Shown piece after piece: positions 1 through 7,642 of a stretch of DNA of 12,028 nt. The DNA comes from an uncultured Desulfuromonadales bacterium (GTDB lineage: Bacteria > Desulfobacterota > Desulfuromonadia > Desulfuromonadales > Geopsychrobacteraceae), in the NCBI GenBank assembly GCA_947259685.1, contig CAMYNC010000143.1, positions 1 through 12,028 on the forward strand, in the 5' to 3' direction. How positions within the stretch are numbered: position 1 is the first letter of the stretch; every line of letters starts with the position of its first letter. The position numbers and the translations under genes were made by a program. The notes beneath the pieces were generated by a model. That model had not been told where the DNA came from. It was given only the letters and a program-made list of their open reading frames with translations, and did no database searches.

Positions 1-69
1 GAGGAGATCACCCTCAACCCGAAAAAATCGCCTCAAAGTCAGGCGATAAAGACAGACGAAGCCGCTTAG
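1..69 (+). CDS. Possible C-terminal tail of a gene entering from the left edge
   Basis: Frame 1 is open from the first base to a TAG at 67-69 and encodes 22 residues, a Lys/Ser/Gln/Glu-rich hydrophilic tail ending TDEAA. It has no domain and cannot be assigned. Support is only the open frame at the edge and the inverted repeats that follow it (95-111 and 120-147). It could equally be non-coding sequence, since 23 open codons are common by chance. Confidence 0.35.
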   Translation, partial: EEITLNPKKSPQSQAIKTDEAA

Positions 70-94
70 AAAATGCGACATCTTTATTGACAAC

Positions 95-147
95 GACCGG
101 TTGTGCCGGTCACCTGCGGCCTGCCAAAAACGCTAAGTTTTGGCAGG
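95..147. repeat. Two adjacent inverted repeats after the left-edge frame
   Basis: GACCGG (95-100) pairs with CCGGTC (106-111) around a 5-base loop. CCTGCCAAAA (120-129) pairs perfectly with TTTTGGCAGG (138-147) around an 8-base loop. Neither is followed by a T tract on either strand, so neither is a standard intrinsic terminator. They could be a paired 3' stem structure of the gene that ends at 69, or an intergenic repeat unit present elsewhere in the genome. Confidence 0.4.
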
Positions 148-380
148 TGCAGATCCGAGTGCTGCATTGCGCGACTTACAGTAATCGATCGATCAGACCA
201 ACTTCCTGACCTATAAAACAATGCAGAGCAACTTATGAGACGCTTTGCTCCGGTCAGCACTCTCAGTCTGAATCACCCTCGCTCTATGTCCAATTAGTCG
301 ACACTTGTAGGAATCAGTCTGCTGCCAGTCAAAACTTAACTACTTTTGCAAATAGGGCACGACGATCTGAAATAATTTGT

Positions 381-416
381 CAAAAAGAAAAACCCGATTT
401 TTGAAAGGTCGGGTTT
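381..416 (-). terminator. Rho-independent terminator of the rimB-to-mscS operon
   Basis: On the minus strand, AAACCCGA (from 416) pairs with TCGGGTTT (to 390) around an 11-base loop and runs straight into TTCTTTTTG, a T-rich tail. It sits about 115 bases past the stop codon of the large MscS gene at 531, with no gene between, so it most likely ends that minus-strand transcript. The opposite strand has a weaker tail after the hairpin. Confidence 0.7.
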
Positions 417-472
417 GTAGTGTTGATCCTTTGGTGATGAAAGACTTCATTCAAACAGTACATACGAGACGG

Positions 473-497
473 CCCAACCAGTTGAAGCCAGGTTGGG
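473..497. other. Symmetric hairpin just past the large mscS stop codon
   Basis: CCCAACC (473-479) pairs with GGTTGGG (491-497) around 11 bases, about 33 bases beyond the minus-strand stop at 531. No T tract follows on either strand. It may be a 3' stabilising stem-loop ahead of the terminator at 381-416. Confidence 0.35.
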
Positions 498-530
498 TAA
501 TTCTGCATTGTTGATGGTGACTTCTAAACC

Positions 531-2924
531 TTATTCTTCTTTACTGTCAGGACCAGTTGTCCCTGGTGCAATTATCCCTTCCGAAACCGAACGCAGGTGC
601 AGATCCCGTTGGGGAAAGGGGATTTCCACTCCGGCCTCGCGGAACTGCTGATCGATAGAAAGTAACAGTTCACTGCGCACCCGCGGACGTTTGTCGACAT
701 CATTGATCCAGACCCGCAGCTCAAAATCGAGAGAGCTCTCGCCGAACTGTACAAAGATCGGCGACGGTTTGGGTTCACTCATGACATCGGGATTCTGTTC
801 GCTGGCTTCGGTGAGGATTTTCAACACCAATTCAAGGTTACTGCCATAGGCGACCCCGATCGGAATAACCAGGCGGACCCGGCGCGTCGAGAGGGTCCAG
901 TTGGTCACTTTCTGTGAGATAATCTGCGAATTCGGCACGATTAATTCCGATTGATCGAGAGTTTCAATCACCGTTGAGCGTAACCCGATCCGTCTGACCG
1001 TGCCGAAATCGGTATCCACCAGTACGCCATCACCGACCTTAATCGGGCGTTCGAACAGCAGAATAATCCCGCTGATAAAATTATTGACGATTTCCTGTAA
1101 GCCGAAGCCGATGCCGATGCCGAAAGCGCCGGCCAGGACCATGAAATTACGCAGCTCGAACCCGGCGACCCCAGCAGCGAGTAGAAAGCCAATTAACACC
1201 AGCATGTAGTGCAGCAACTTTTTCACCGAATCACGCACGCCACGATCATATTGCCGGCGATTAAACAGCTGGCGATCCAGGATGATCTGCAGTAACCAGG
1301 ACAGCTCCAGACTCAAATAGAAGACCAGAGCCACCCGCAAAATCACCGCCAGGCTGAGTTCATAACTTGAGATCTGCAAGCTGAAACCGGTGATCGCTTC
1401 CCAGGCCTTGCCCGGTGAGCTGTACAGGTCCCAGACTGCGGTCAGATAGAGGCAGGAGTAGCCGCACAACAGCAACCAGAGAATCCGTTCAAAGCGGCGC
1501 TGAAAATCCCGGCCAAAACGGGTGGCAATATCTGAGCGGCCGGTGGCAAACCGAGAGAGCAAAAAAGTAAGTCCACCCAGACCGATCTGATAGGCTAGCG
1601 CGGCAAACAGAATGACGAGCATCGACTCGATGGAGGACTCTATCAGCAACAAAGAGAGCGCAACATAACCGGTCAGGTTGGTGACCAGCGACGCGAGCAG
1701 CAGGCCAGCCAGCAGGCGCAACAAGAGGAGTCTTTTGGTCCTACCCGCGGCTTGAAGCTGCCGGTAGAGCAAATAAAGATTGGCCAGCAGCGCCAGATTG
1801 AGGATCAGCAGGTAGAGGCGATAGTAGGGCAGTGGCAGGCCGGCCAGCCGCAGGGCCAGGGTCAGCAGGGCCGCCAGCGAGAAACCATAGAGGTATACAC
1901 TGAAAGCCCGACTTTTCAATAGACCGATACTGAGTTGAACCGCCGACAGCAGACCGATGCTGGTCAGCAGCAGGCGGAAGACCGGCGGGAACACCTGGTA
2001 GAAAACGCTCAAAAATGCGATCGCGGAAAATACGCCGGTGGCCAGGGCATTGTCACTAAGAATCTGCCAGCGACTGGATTGGGCAATAGTGGCACGATGT
2101 CGGTAAATCAGGTAGCAGACGGTGCCGGCAAACAACAGCTGGAGGAAGATTAAGAGGGCGTTCTGGCTGTAAAATTCGTCGCGCAGTTGCATGTTGAGTC
2201 GTGCCTCATGCAAGGCCGATTGCCAGAGTTCCGGGGTGAACTGTGCCCGGAATCCGCCGCTGAGTAGGGAGTGGCCGCCGCGCAGCAGGAGATTTTTCCG
2301 CAGCCCTTTAAGGGTCGCCTCCAGTTGCCCGATCTGCCCCTGAACCTCCTGCTGAATCTGTGAGATCTGTTGTTGCAGGTTGACCAGCGGCAGGCTGTTT
2401 TTTTCCGCCAGTTTCAAGGTTGTCGCAATCTGCTCCTGGACGCGCTTGAAGATATCGAGCGGCAGCTCGATATCTTTATTTTGCAGCTCTTTTAGCCAGC
2501 TCTGCCAATAGGTTTTTTTAATCAGCAGTTCATTGCGCAACTTATCAGGATCTTTTAGCTGGTTGGAGATCTTCTGCCGCAGGTTTTTCAAGGCAGAGTC
2601 AAGGGATTTCAACTGGGAACTGACTTCCAGCTGACGTTCAAAATACCAGGTTTCCACCGGCCCGTAGTTGGCTAAGCGCTTTTGTAAGGCCTGATACTCC
2701 TGCTGCTGTTCTTCCAGGAGGTTTTTTAGCGGGGCGATGTTGGCCAGTTGTTGCAGCCGTTGCTGGGCGGCAGCCACCTGATCGGACAAGCCGGCAGCGC
2801 GGGGAATAACTTCGCTCAGGCCAGGATAAGAATCAGCGCTGGGGGCCGCTTCCGGTTCGGCAGCAAGCAGCTGACCGCAAGCCAGGGACAGCAGCAGTAA
2901 AAGAGCAAGGAACAAACGGAGCAT
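531..2924 (-). CDS. Large MscS-family (MscK/MscM-like) mechanosensitive channel
   Basis: This 797-residue inner-membrane channel should open on membrane tension and release solutes during hypo-osmotic shock. An N-terminal signal peptide (LFLALLLLLSLACG) leads to a Gln/Leu-rich periplasmic region predicted as coiled coil (about residues 45-215). About ten hydrophobic segments follow from residue 255. The MscS pore helix and beta domain start near residue 600 (GAFGIGIGFGLQEIVNNFISG, then FERPIKVGD and VPNSQ), with a soluble C-terminus. The start at 2924 is chosen because GGGAGG lies just upstream. An earlier in-frame ATG at 2948 lies upstream of that site and inside corA. It is the last gene of the operon, 14 bases after corA, followed by the terminator near 381-416. 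The domain order matches MscK-type channels, but the protein is shorter than the roughly 1100 residues of E. coli MscK. Confidence 0.93.
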   Translation of the reverse strand: MLRLFLALLLLLSLACGQLLAAEPEAAPSADSYPGLSEVIPRAAGLSDQVAAAQQRLQQLANIAPLKNLLEEQQQEYQALQKRLANYGPVETWYFERQLEVSSQLKSLDSALKNLRQKISNQLKDPDKLRNELLIKKTYWQSWLKELQNKDIELPLDIFKRVQEQIATTLKLAEKNSLPLVNLQQQISQIQQEVQGQIGQLEATLKGLRKNLLLRGGHSLLSGGFRAQFTPELWQSALHEARLNMQLRDEFYSQNALLIFLQLLFAGTVCYLIYRHRATIAQSSRWQILSDNALATGVFSAIAFLSVFYQVFPPVFRLLLTSIGLLSAVQLSIGLLKSRAFSVYLYGFSLAALLTLALRLAGLPLPYYRLYLLILNLALLANLYLLYRQLQAAGRTKRLLLLRLLAGLLLASLVTNLTGYVALSLLLIESSIESMLVILFAALAYQIGLGGLTFLLSRFATGRSDIATRFGRDFQRRFERILWLLLCGYSCLYLTAVWDLYSSPGKAWEAITGFSLQISSYELSLAVILRVALVFYLSLELSWLLQIILDRQLFNRRQYDRGVRDSVKKLLHYMLVLIGFLLAAGVAGFELRNFMVLAGAFGIGIGFGLQEIVNNFISGIILLFERPIKVGDGVLVDTDFGTVRRIGLRSTVIETLDQSELIVPNSQIISQKVTNWTLSTRRVRLVIPIGVAYGSNLELVLKILTEASEQNPDVMSEPKPSPIFVQFGESSLDFELRVWINDVDKRPRVRSELLLSIDQQFREAGVEIPFPQRDLHLRSVSEGIIAPGTTGPDSKEE

Positions 2925-2938
2925 AGGGCCTCCCGGCG

Positions 2939-4008
2939 TTAAAACCATTTATTCTTTTTAAAATACCAGAGCATGCCGGTGACGCAGGCCAGCATGACGG
3001 CCCAGACCATGGCGTAGCCGTAGCGCCATTTCAACTCCGGAATCACTTCGAAGTTCATCCCATAAATCCCAGCGATAAAGGTCAGCGGAATAAAGATTGA
3101 GGCCATGATCGTCAGCACCTGCATCACTTCGTTCATCCGATGACTGATACTCGACATGTACAGGTCGATCAGCCCCGAGGCGGTATCGCGAAAAGTTTCC
3201 AGGGTGTCGATAATCTGTACGCAGTGATCATAGAGATCGCGCAAAAAGACGCTGGTGGATTCCTGGATCAGGGGAAATTCATCCTGCAGCAGGGAATTGG
3301 TCACCTCACGCAGCGGCCAGACCGCTTTGCGCAGGAAAATCAACTGTCCTCCTTTTCCAGCGCTTCGAGCCGATCACCGATCTGCTCCAGGATGTGAAAA
3401 TAGCTGTCGACAATCGAGTCGATCAGGGCGTAGGTCAGGTAGTCGGGGCCACGCTGCCGAATCCGGCCACTTTTGCGCTTCAGACGTCCGCGCACGCCGT
3501 TGAACACGTCCCCGGGCCGCTCCTGAAAGCTCAGCACATTATTTTTCGTCAGCACCAGGCTGATCTGTTCCGCTTGGATCTGATTAGACTGTTCATCAAA
3601 ATGGAGCATCTTTAGAATGATTAGCAGGTAATCCTCAAAGTCCTCTATCTTTGGCCGGTGGCCGGTATTGAGAATGTCCTCCAGGGCCAGGGGGTGTAGA
3701 TCGAAGGCCTTGCCGAACGCCTCGACATCGGCCACATCGTGAATCCCGTCCAGGTTGATCCAGCTGACCGTGGGCGAGGTCTTGAGGACCAGGCAATGTT
3801 CCAGTGAGACGTCAGTCTGCACCGAGAGCTTCTCTGCATCATAATCGATGAAGGTGATCGACGACTTTTCGACCTTCTGCTCGCCGACATGGATCAGCGT
3901 CCCCGGCCGCAGACCAACCTGCTTTGGAGTGCTTCTGAACAGTGAGGTAACAGTTTCGAAAGTTTTATGCTGCGATTTCATCTGCACTTTTCCTTTACTC
4001 AGGTTCAC
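2939..4008 (-). pseudogene. corA: corA Mg2+/Co2+ channel gene, split by a deletion/frameshift
   Basis: CorA forms a pentameric inner-membrane channel for Mg2+, Co2+ and Ni2+. The first frame (4008-3340) encodes the cytoplasmic N-terminal domain and the start of the long helix, ending LEALEKEDS-stop. The second frame (3343-2939) resumes at LIFLRKAVWPLREV and carries the rest of the stalk helix, the first membrane helix, the GMN signature (AGIYGMNF), the second helix and a lysine-rich end (YFKKNKWF). Against remembered CorA sequences, about 19-20 residues between LEALE and LIFLRK are absent, so some 55-60 bases are lost and the frame is shifted. The break leaves AAGGAGG, four bases, then TTG overlapping the first frame's TGA, so the second part could still be translated. 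The start is either the GTG at 4008, overlapping the previous stop as GTGA, or the ATG at 3981 behind AAAGGA. A functional two-piece CorA is possible but doubtful. Confidence 0.85.
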
Positions 4009-5036
4009 CGCTCCAGGCTGTAATCTTCCTCGGTCAGGGTCGAGGTGTAATCATCCAGGGTACTTTCCGCGTCACCGGAGTTGGGAACCCTGGCCAGGTG
4101 AATCAAGGCATCACCTTCATGAGCCAACGGCAGGTTCAATTGACCGATGACGACTCCAGTAAAAGGAGCGATGACCTCTTCCCGATCACTTCCGAGCGGG
4201 TCACTGAGCATCCCGAGCAGAGTGCCCCGTTTAATCAGCTCACCAAGCTTGACATTGCGGGCAAAGGTGCCGCTCATGCTGGCACGCACCCAACTGGTTT
4301 TGTTGGTGATAATCGGTTCATGCGGCTTACCCTTGCGGCTGGTTGCGAGCATGCCGGCATGGCGCATCAGTTTGATGATGCCGCGCAGCCCAGTCCGGAT
4401 TGCCGGCTCGTTAAAATAAAGCGCTTCCCCCCCTTCATACACCAGGACCGGCTTCCCCAATGCCGCGACCGCCTCACGTAATGAGCCCTCGCGAAGTTCC
4501 GAGGGGACAATCACCGGAGCGCCGAAGGCTCTGGCCAGTTCAAGGGTTTCTGGATCATCCAAACTGGCGCGGATTTGCGGGAGGTTGGTGCGGAAGTTTG
4601 AGCCGGTGTGCAGATCGACGCCAAGATCACAGCGATTGGCGACTTCACTCATGAACAGGTGGGCCATCCGACCGGCGAGAGAGCCTTTGGGGCTGCCTGG
4701 AAAGGAACGGTTGAGGTCGCGTCGATCGGGGAGATAACGCGAGCGCTGAATAAAACCGAAAGGGTTGACGATTGGAATCGCCAGCAAGGTTCCTTTGATG
4801 CTGTTCAGGGCCCGCACATTGAGCAGACGGCGGATGATTTCGACCCCATTAATTTCATCGCCATGCAGCGCGGCACTGACAAACATGACCGGGCCAGTGC
4901 GGCGGCCATGAATAATATGCACCGGCAGAGTAATTTCATTGTGCGTGTAAAGCCGGGCCATCGGCAGGTCGATGGTTGCCCGACTGCCGGGAGAAACGCT
5001 GGTCCCGCCGATTTCAAATGGGCTGGCGCGCTTCAC
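4005..5036 (-). CDS. AstE/AspA-type succinylglutamate desuccinylase/aspartoacylase family zinc hydrolase
   Basis: This is a 343-residue zinc carboxypeptidase-fold (M14-like) enzyme that cleaves the acyl-amide bond of acylated amino acids. Family members act on N-succinylglutamate or N-acetylaspartate; the substrate here is unknown. Visible motifs are HGDE at 58-61 and DLHTG around His143 (zinc ligands), DLNRSFPG at 107-114 (substrate-binding Asn-Arg), EGGEA near 201-205 (candidate catalytic Glu), and a C-terminal beta-barrel-like segment (EVIAPFTGVVIGQLNLPLAH). The GTG start at 5036 overlaps the TGA of the upstream rimK scar as GTGA. Its ribosome-binding site (AGAGG, six bases before GTG) lies inside the scar's last codons. 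The gene appears intact. Its place beside rimB and a former rimK suggests it acts on a glutamate-containing amide made or trimmed by that system, which is inference. Confidence 0.88.
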   Translation of the reverse strand: MKRASPFEIGGTSVSPGSRATIDLPMARLYTHNEITLPVHIIHGRRTGPVMFVSAALHGDEINGVEIIRRLLNVRALNSIKGTLLAIPIVNPFGFIQRSRYLPDRRDLNRSFPGSPKGSLAGRMAHLFMSEVANRCDLGVDLHTGSNFRTNLPQIRASLDDPETLELARAFGAPVIVPSELREGSLREAVAALGKPVLVYEGGEALYFNEPAIRTGLRGIIKLMRHAGMLATSRKGKPHEPIITNKTSWVRASMSGTFARNVKLGELIKRGTLLGMLSDPLGSDREEVIAPFTGVVIGQLNLPLAHEGDALIHLARVPNSGDAESTLDDYTSTLTEEDYSLER

Positions 5037-5188
5037 CTTTTACCTCTGGTCCGGGTACGACCCGGCTTGGCCTCTTTCTCGATGAACTCGATGATCTGCC
5101 AGTCGACATCTTTACCGGTAGCCGCTTCGACCATACGACGGGTTGAGTAAAGTTCGGAGTTTCTCGATAAGATAGCAACCTTCATCAT
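5033..5188 (-). pseudogene. rimK: rimK internal-deletion scar (51-residue in-frame remnant)
   Basis: This short frame starts MKVAILSRNSELYSTRR, matching RimK N-termini, including the intact copy in this window (MKLGILSCSPKCYSTRRLREAA). From about residue 21 it reads EAATGKDVDWQIIEFIEKEA and ends PGRTRTRGKR. This matches the extreme C-terminus of RimK proteins; the intact copy has GIERCTQLDIAGAIVDYMAA at residues 269-288. About 250 codons, including the whole ATP-grasp core, are therefore missing, and the deletion is in frame. The start is ATG at 5188 or 5185 behind GAGG, 22 bases after rimB. Its stop overlaps the GTG of the hydrolase gene. It cannot be an active ligase. It may be a silent scar, or a micro-protein kept for translational coupling. 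Confidence 0.8.
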
Positions 5189-5210
5189 AACCTCGCTTTG
5201 GATATTGTGG

Positions 5211-5663
5211 CTAAACCCGTTTTGGGCGTCCGAATAAAAATGATTTTTCAGGGAGAACAGTGACCCCTTTCATCGCCGTGCGTCCCAGTAACATCCGAAA
5301 CTTCATGCTGTCACGGTTGGTCAAAGTCATCTCAATCGGCCAGCAATGCCCCCCCAGCTTTACGGTTGTTTCGATGACATAACGCATTTCTCGATGCCCC
5401 CCAGAGTCACTGACCTGACGGAAATCCTTGATTGGGGACTCACAGATGATTTCGACATCACTACGCTGCTGAAAAGGGTGAATACCAAAACGCACCATTT
5501 CGCATCCATTTTCATTGTAGGGCTCGACAAAAAAAGCATGCAGGGCCGATGTCCGTGCCCCCGTATCAATTTTAGCTTTAATTGCGGAGATTTTCAGTTC
5601 TGGCAGTTCAAGCCACTCACGCCAGCCGATTTCGATTCTTTCCACTTGGGCCTTGATATTCAT
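5211..5663 (-). CDS. rimB: RimB-type retropepsin-like protease (putative ATP-dependent zinc protease family)
   Basis: A 150-residue protein of the family annotated as putative ATP-dependent zinc protease (PF05618), which has a retropepsin-like fold. The catalytic Asp motif DTGA is at 33-36 (AKIDTGARTSALHA). Other family blocks are SDSGGHREMRYVIET and LTNRDSMKFRMLLGRTAM. In Pseudomonas, rimB is co-transcribed with rimK and modulates glutamylation of ribosomal protein S6. The ATG at 5663 is chosen because homologous sequence begins there; AGGAGG lies about 15 bases upstream, an unusually long spacing. The frame stays open to 5708 without a better start. It is the first gene of the operon, followed by the rimK scar, so its original partner is gone. 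It may now serve the intact rimK at 6327-7544. Confidence 0.85.
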   Translation of the reverse strand: MNIKAQVERIEIGWREWLELPELKISAIKAKIDTGARTSALHAFFVEPYNENGCEMVRFGIHPFQQRSDVEIICESPIKDFRQVSDSGGHREMRYVIETTVKLGGHCWPIEMTLTNRDSMKFRMLLGRTAMKGVTVLPEKSFLFGRPKRV

Positions 5664-5756
5664 TTGATAAAAGCTATGCCTCCTGTGTAAACAGAGTTGT
5701 GAAATCACCCACGATCAACTTCCGACCTGATTAGAACGAATCTTCAGCCAGTCTAA

Positions 5757-6190
5757 GCCATGCTTCGGTTCGTTTTCCCGTTGCGGCACTGGCATAGAGC
5801 ATCCGTGGCGTTACATGAAGGCTCTGCCGCTCCTCTCGCGGGTCTTGCGGGCCAAGCGCGAAGAGATCGTCCTGACTCTGGGAATGATGACCCTCCTGCT
5901 GGTCATCGCCTCCTGCCTGATGCTTTATGTGGAAAATCCGGTTCAGCCAGAAAAATTTCCTGACATCCCCCATACCATGTGGTGGGCGGTCAACCTTTAC
6001 GACAGTTGGTTATGGGGATATCTACCCTGTGACCGGACTGGGTAAATTGCTTGCCGGTATTGTGGCAATCCTCGGTATCGGCCTGTTCGCTCTGCCGACC
6101 GGGATCCTCGGGGCCGGCTTTGTAGAACAGATGCAGATCAAAAGAGCTCCTCCATCCTGCCCCCATTGCGGGGAAAAGATCGATCGCTGA
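5757..6190 (+). pseudogene. Voltage-gated-type K+ channel remnant, 5'-truncated with two frameshifts
   Basis: Three overlapping plus frames together spell the C-terminal half of a six-helix bacterial K+ channel. An S4-like basic stretch (LRFVFPLRHWHRASVAL) is followed, after a shift near 5815-5825, by LPLLSRVLRAKREEIV and the S5 helix (TLGMMTLLLVIASCLMLYVE). After a second shift near 5995-6002 come TTVGYGD (the selectivity filter), S6 (LLAGIVAILGIGLFALPTGI), GFVEQ and a Cys-rich end (CPHCGEKIDR), typical of this family. The second lesion falls just before the filter and fits a loss of two bases. Helices S1-S3 are missing, and a TAA lies directly upstream of the first frame. It diverges from rimB. 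A working channel cannot be made without correcting both shifts. Confidence 0.85.
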
Positions 6191-6326
6191 CCAGTTCGTT
6201 CCTTTCTCCGTCCGCAGAGAATTAAACTTGATAGATGAATAAGACCATCTGCGCATCAGCATGGGCGTGAAGAATTTGTCAAAGGTCGGACTCAGATAAA
6301 ATGTTTTTCATTTCACTGAATGGCCA

Positions 6327-7544
6327 CTACTCGTCAACATTTTTAAGTGTTTTTTCGGCTGCCGGCAAATTAGGGAGCCCCTGAACCTTAGGGCTGCGTT
6401 TGCGGCGAACCTTCGCAGGGATTAGGTCGCGCATTAATTCCAGTTTTCCAAAACATAACAGGCGATCCCCCGCTTCGAGTAACCTATGTGAACGAGGGTT
6501 GGGAATAACGGACGTCCCTCGATTAAGCGTCAGAACAGTAATGTCCTTGTCCCGCAACCCCGAATCGCTGATCGCTTTGCCGATGTGATCTGAGCTTTCG
6601 GGGATATGAATCTCTGCCACGCCATAGCCACGGCTCACGGTCAGGCGCTGGCGCAGGTCGATTTCCGGGAAATTTACTTGCGCCGCCATGTAGTCGACAA
6701 TGGCCCCGGCGATGTCAAGCTGGGTACAGCGTTCAATCCCTTCTAAGCCTGGGGATGAATTCACTTCCATAATTTGCGGCCCGCTATTGCTCTCCAGCAG
6801 ATCAACCCCGGCAACACGCAGACCCAGGATTTGCGCGGCCCGCACGGCCGTTTCACGGTAGACTTCATCCAACTCCACAACTTCTGTCACCCCGCCACGA
6901 TGGACATTGCTGCGGAACTCCTGCCCCTGCGCCACGCGGCGCATGGCGGCGACCACCTGATCGCCAACCACAAAGGCGCGAATGTCCCGCCCCTTGCTCT
7001 CGGCGACAAATTTCTGAATCAGGATGTTCTGCTTCTGACTTTGCAGCAGTTCTATGATCGCCTCGGCCGATTTCACCGTCTCGGCCAGCAACACCCCGAT
7101 CCCTTGCGTCCCTTCCAGCAGTTTGATGACGACCGGTGCGCCACCGACGCGCTCGATCGCCGGCAGCACATCTTTCTTGTCACGCACGAAGGTTGTTTGC
7201 GGGATGCCGATATGATGTCTACTGAGAATTTGCAGACTTCGCAACTTGTCGCGTGAATTGGAAATGCCTGCTGAGGAATTCGCACAAAATACATCCATCT
7301 GCTCAAACTGCCTGACGACCGCCGTACCGAAGTAGGTGATCGAGGAGCCAATCCTCGGCAGCACGGCATCGTATTGGGAAAGCTGTTTTTGACGGTAGAA
7401 AAGATCCGGGTCTCCTTGTTCAAGGTCGATCGCGAACTTCAGGGTATTTAAAACCTTAACCTGATGCCCACGTTGATCCGCAGCTTCACGAAGGCGCCGG
7501 GTGCTGTAACATTTCGGACTGCATGATAGGATTCCAAGTTTCAT
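6327..7544 (-). CDS. rimK: RimK-family ATP-grasp glutamate ligase with C-terminal RCK_C (TrkA-C) domain
   Basis: A 405-residue ligase that joins glutamate to a carboxyl acceptor through an acyl-phosphate; E. coli RimK adds Glu to the end of ribosomal protein S6. Residues 1-95 are the RimK N-domain (ILSCSPKCYSTRR, YDAVLPRIG). The ATP-grasp fold follows: glycine-rich loop KLLEGTQGIGVLL at 141-153, RDIRAFVVGD near 187-196, and the metal-binding block QIMEVNSSPGLEGIE at 257-271. All look intact. Unlike the roughly 300-residue standard protein, it continues into about 70 residues (308-375) with RCK_C features (AEIHIPESSDHIGKAI, LNRGTSVIPNP, LEAGDRLLCFGKLE) and a basic tail. RCK_C domains regulate K+ transporters and can bind cyclic di-AMP or ions. 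The ATG at 7544 has GCGAGG five bases upstream. It is a single gene behind the promoter at 7643. Confidence 0.92.
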   Translation of the reverse strand: MKLGILSCSPKCYSTRRLREAADQRGHQVKVLNTLKFAIDLEQGDPDLFYRQKQLSQYDAVLPRIGSSITYFGTAVVRQFEQMDVFCANSSAGISNSRDKLRSLQILSRHHIGIPQTTFVRDKKDVLPAIERVGGAPVVIKLLEGTQGIGVLLAETVKSAEAIIELLQSQKQNILIQKFVAESKGRDIRAFVVGDQVVAAMRRVAQGQEFRSNVHRGGVTEVVELDEVYRETAVRAAQILGLRVAGVDLLESNSGPQIMEVNSSPGLEGIERCTQLDIAGAIVDYMAAQVNFPEIDLRQRLTVSRGYGVAEIHIPESSDHIGKAISDSGLRDKDITVLTLNRGTSVIPNPRSHRLLEAGDRLLCFGKLELMRDLIPAKVRRKRSPKVQGLPNLPAAEKTLKNVDE

Positions 7545-7642
7545 AGTGCCTCGCTTATCGCTGGAGAATAGATAATGCTGTGGCATACAAGCTGACCAGT
7601 AAGAGACAAAGACTCAGCAACAGCTCTCCGACTCGTGCATCT

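Larger units (their letters stand above)
70..530. other. 461-base stretch without a convincing gene
   Basis: No open frame with coding character and no tRNA-like fold was found on either strand. The stretch holds two short inverted repeats near its left end (95-111, 120-147), the probable minus-strand terminator at about 381-416, and a further symmetric hairpin at 473-497 just beyond the stop codon of the large channel gene. The middle part, about 150-380, shows nothing recognisable. Confidence 0.6.

Noticed and set aside
162..226. 8-base inverted arms CTGCATTG / CAATGCAG as a possible structured RNA
   Set aside because: The loop is 49 bases, the arms do not extend, and an 8-base match is expected by chance in a stretch of this length.
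2925..2948. Upstream ATG at 2948 as the start of the large channel gene
   Set aside because: It would add MVLTPGGP before a clean signal peptide and lies upstream of the GGGAGG site, which is correctly placed for the ATG at 2924.
3340..3360. Programmed frameshift in corA at the A-rich GGAAAAGGAGG site
   Set aside because: A simple shift would not restore the roughly 19-20 residues missing from the stalk helix, so a deletion is the better reading; a coupled restart is kept as a separate finding.
4608..5150. 180-codon open frame on the plus strand
   Set aside because: It lies fully antisense to the AstE-like hydrolase and the rimK scar, with no domain match. It is a shadow of codon bias.
6774..7256. 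160-codon plus-strand frame
   Set aside because: It is antisense to the ATP-grasp core of rimK and carries no recognisable domain or start site.
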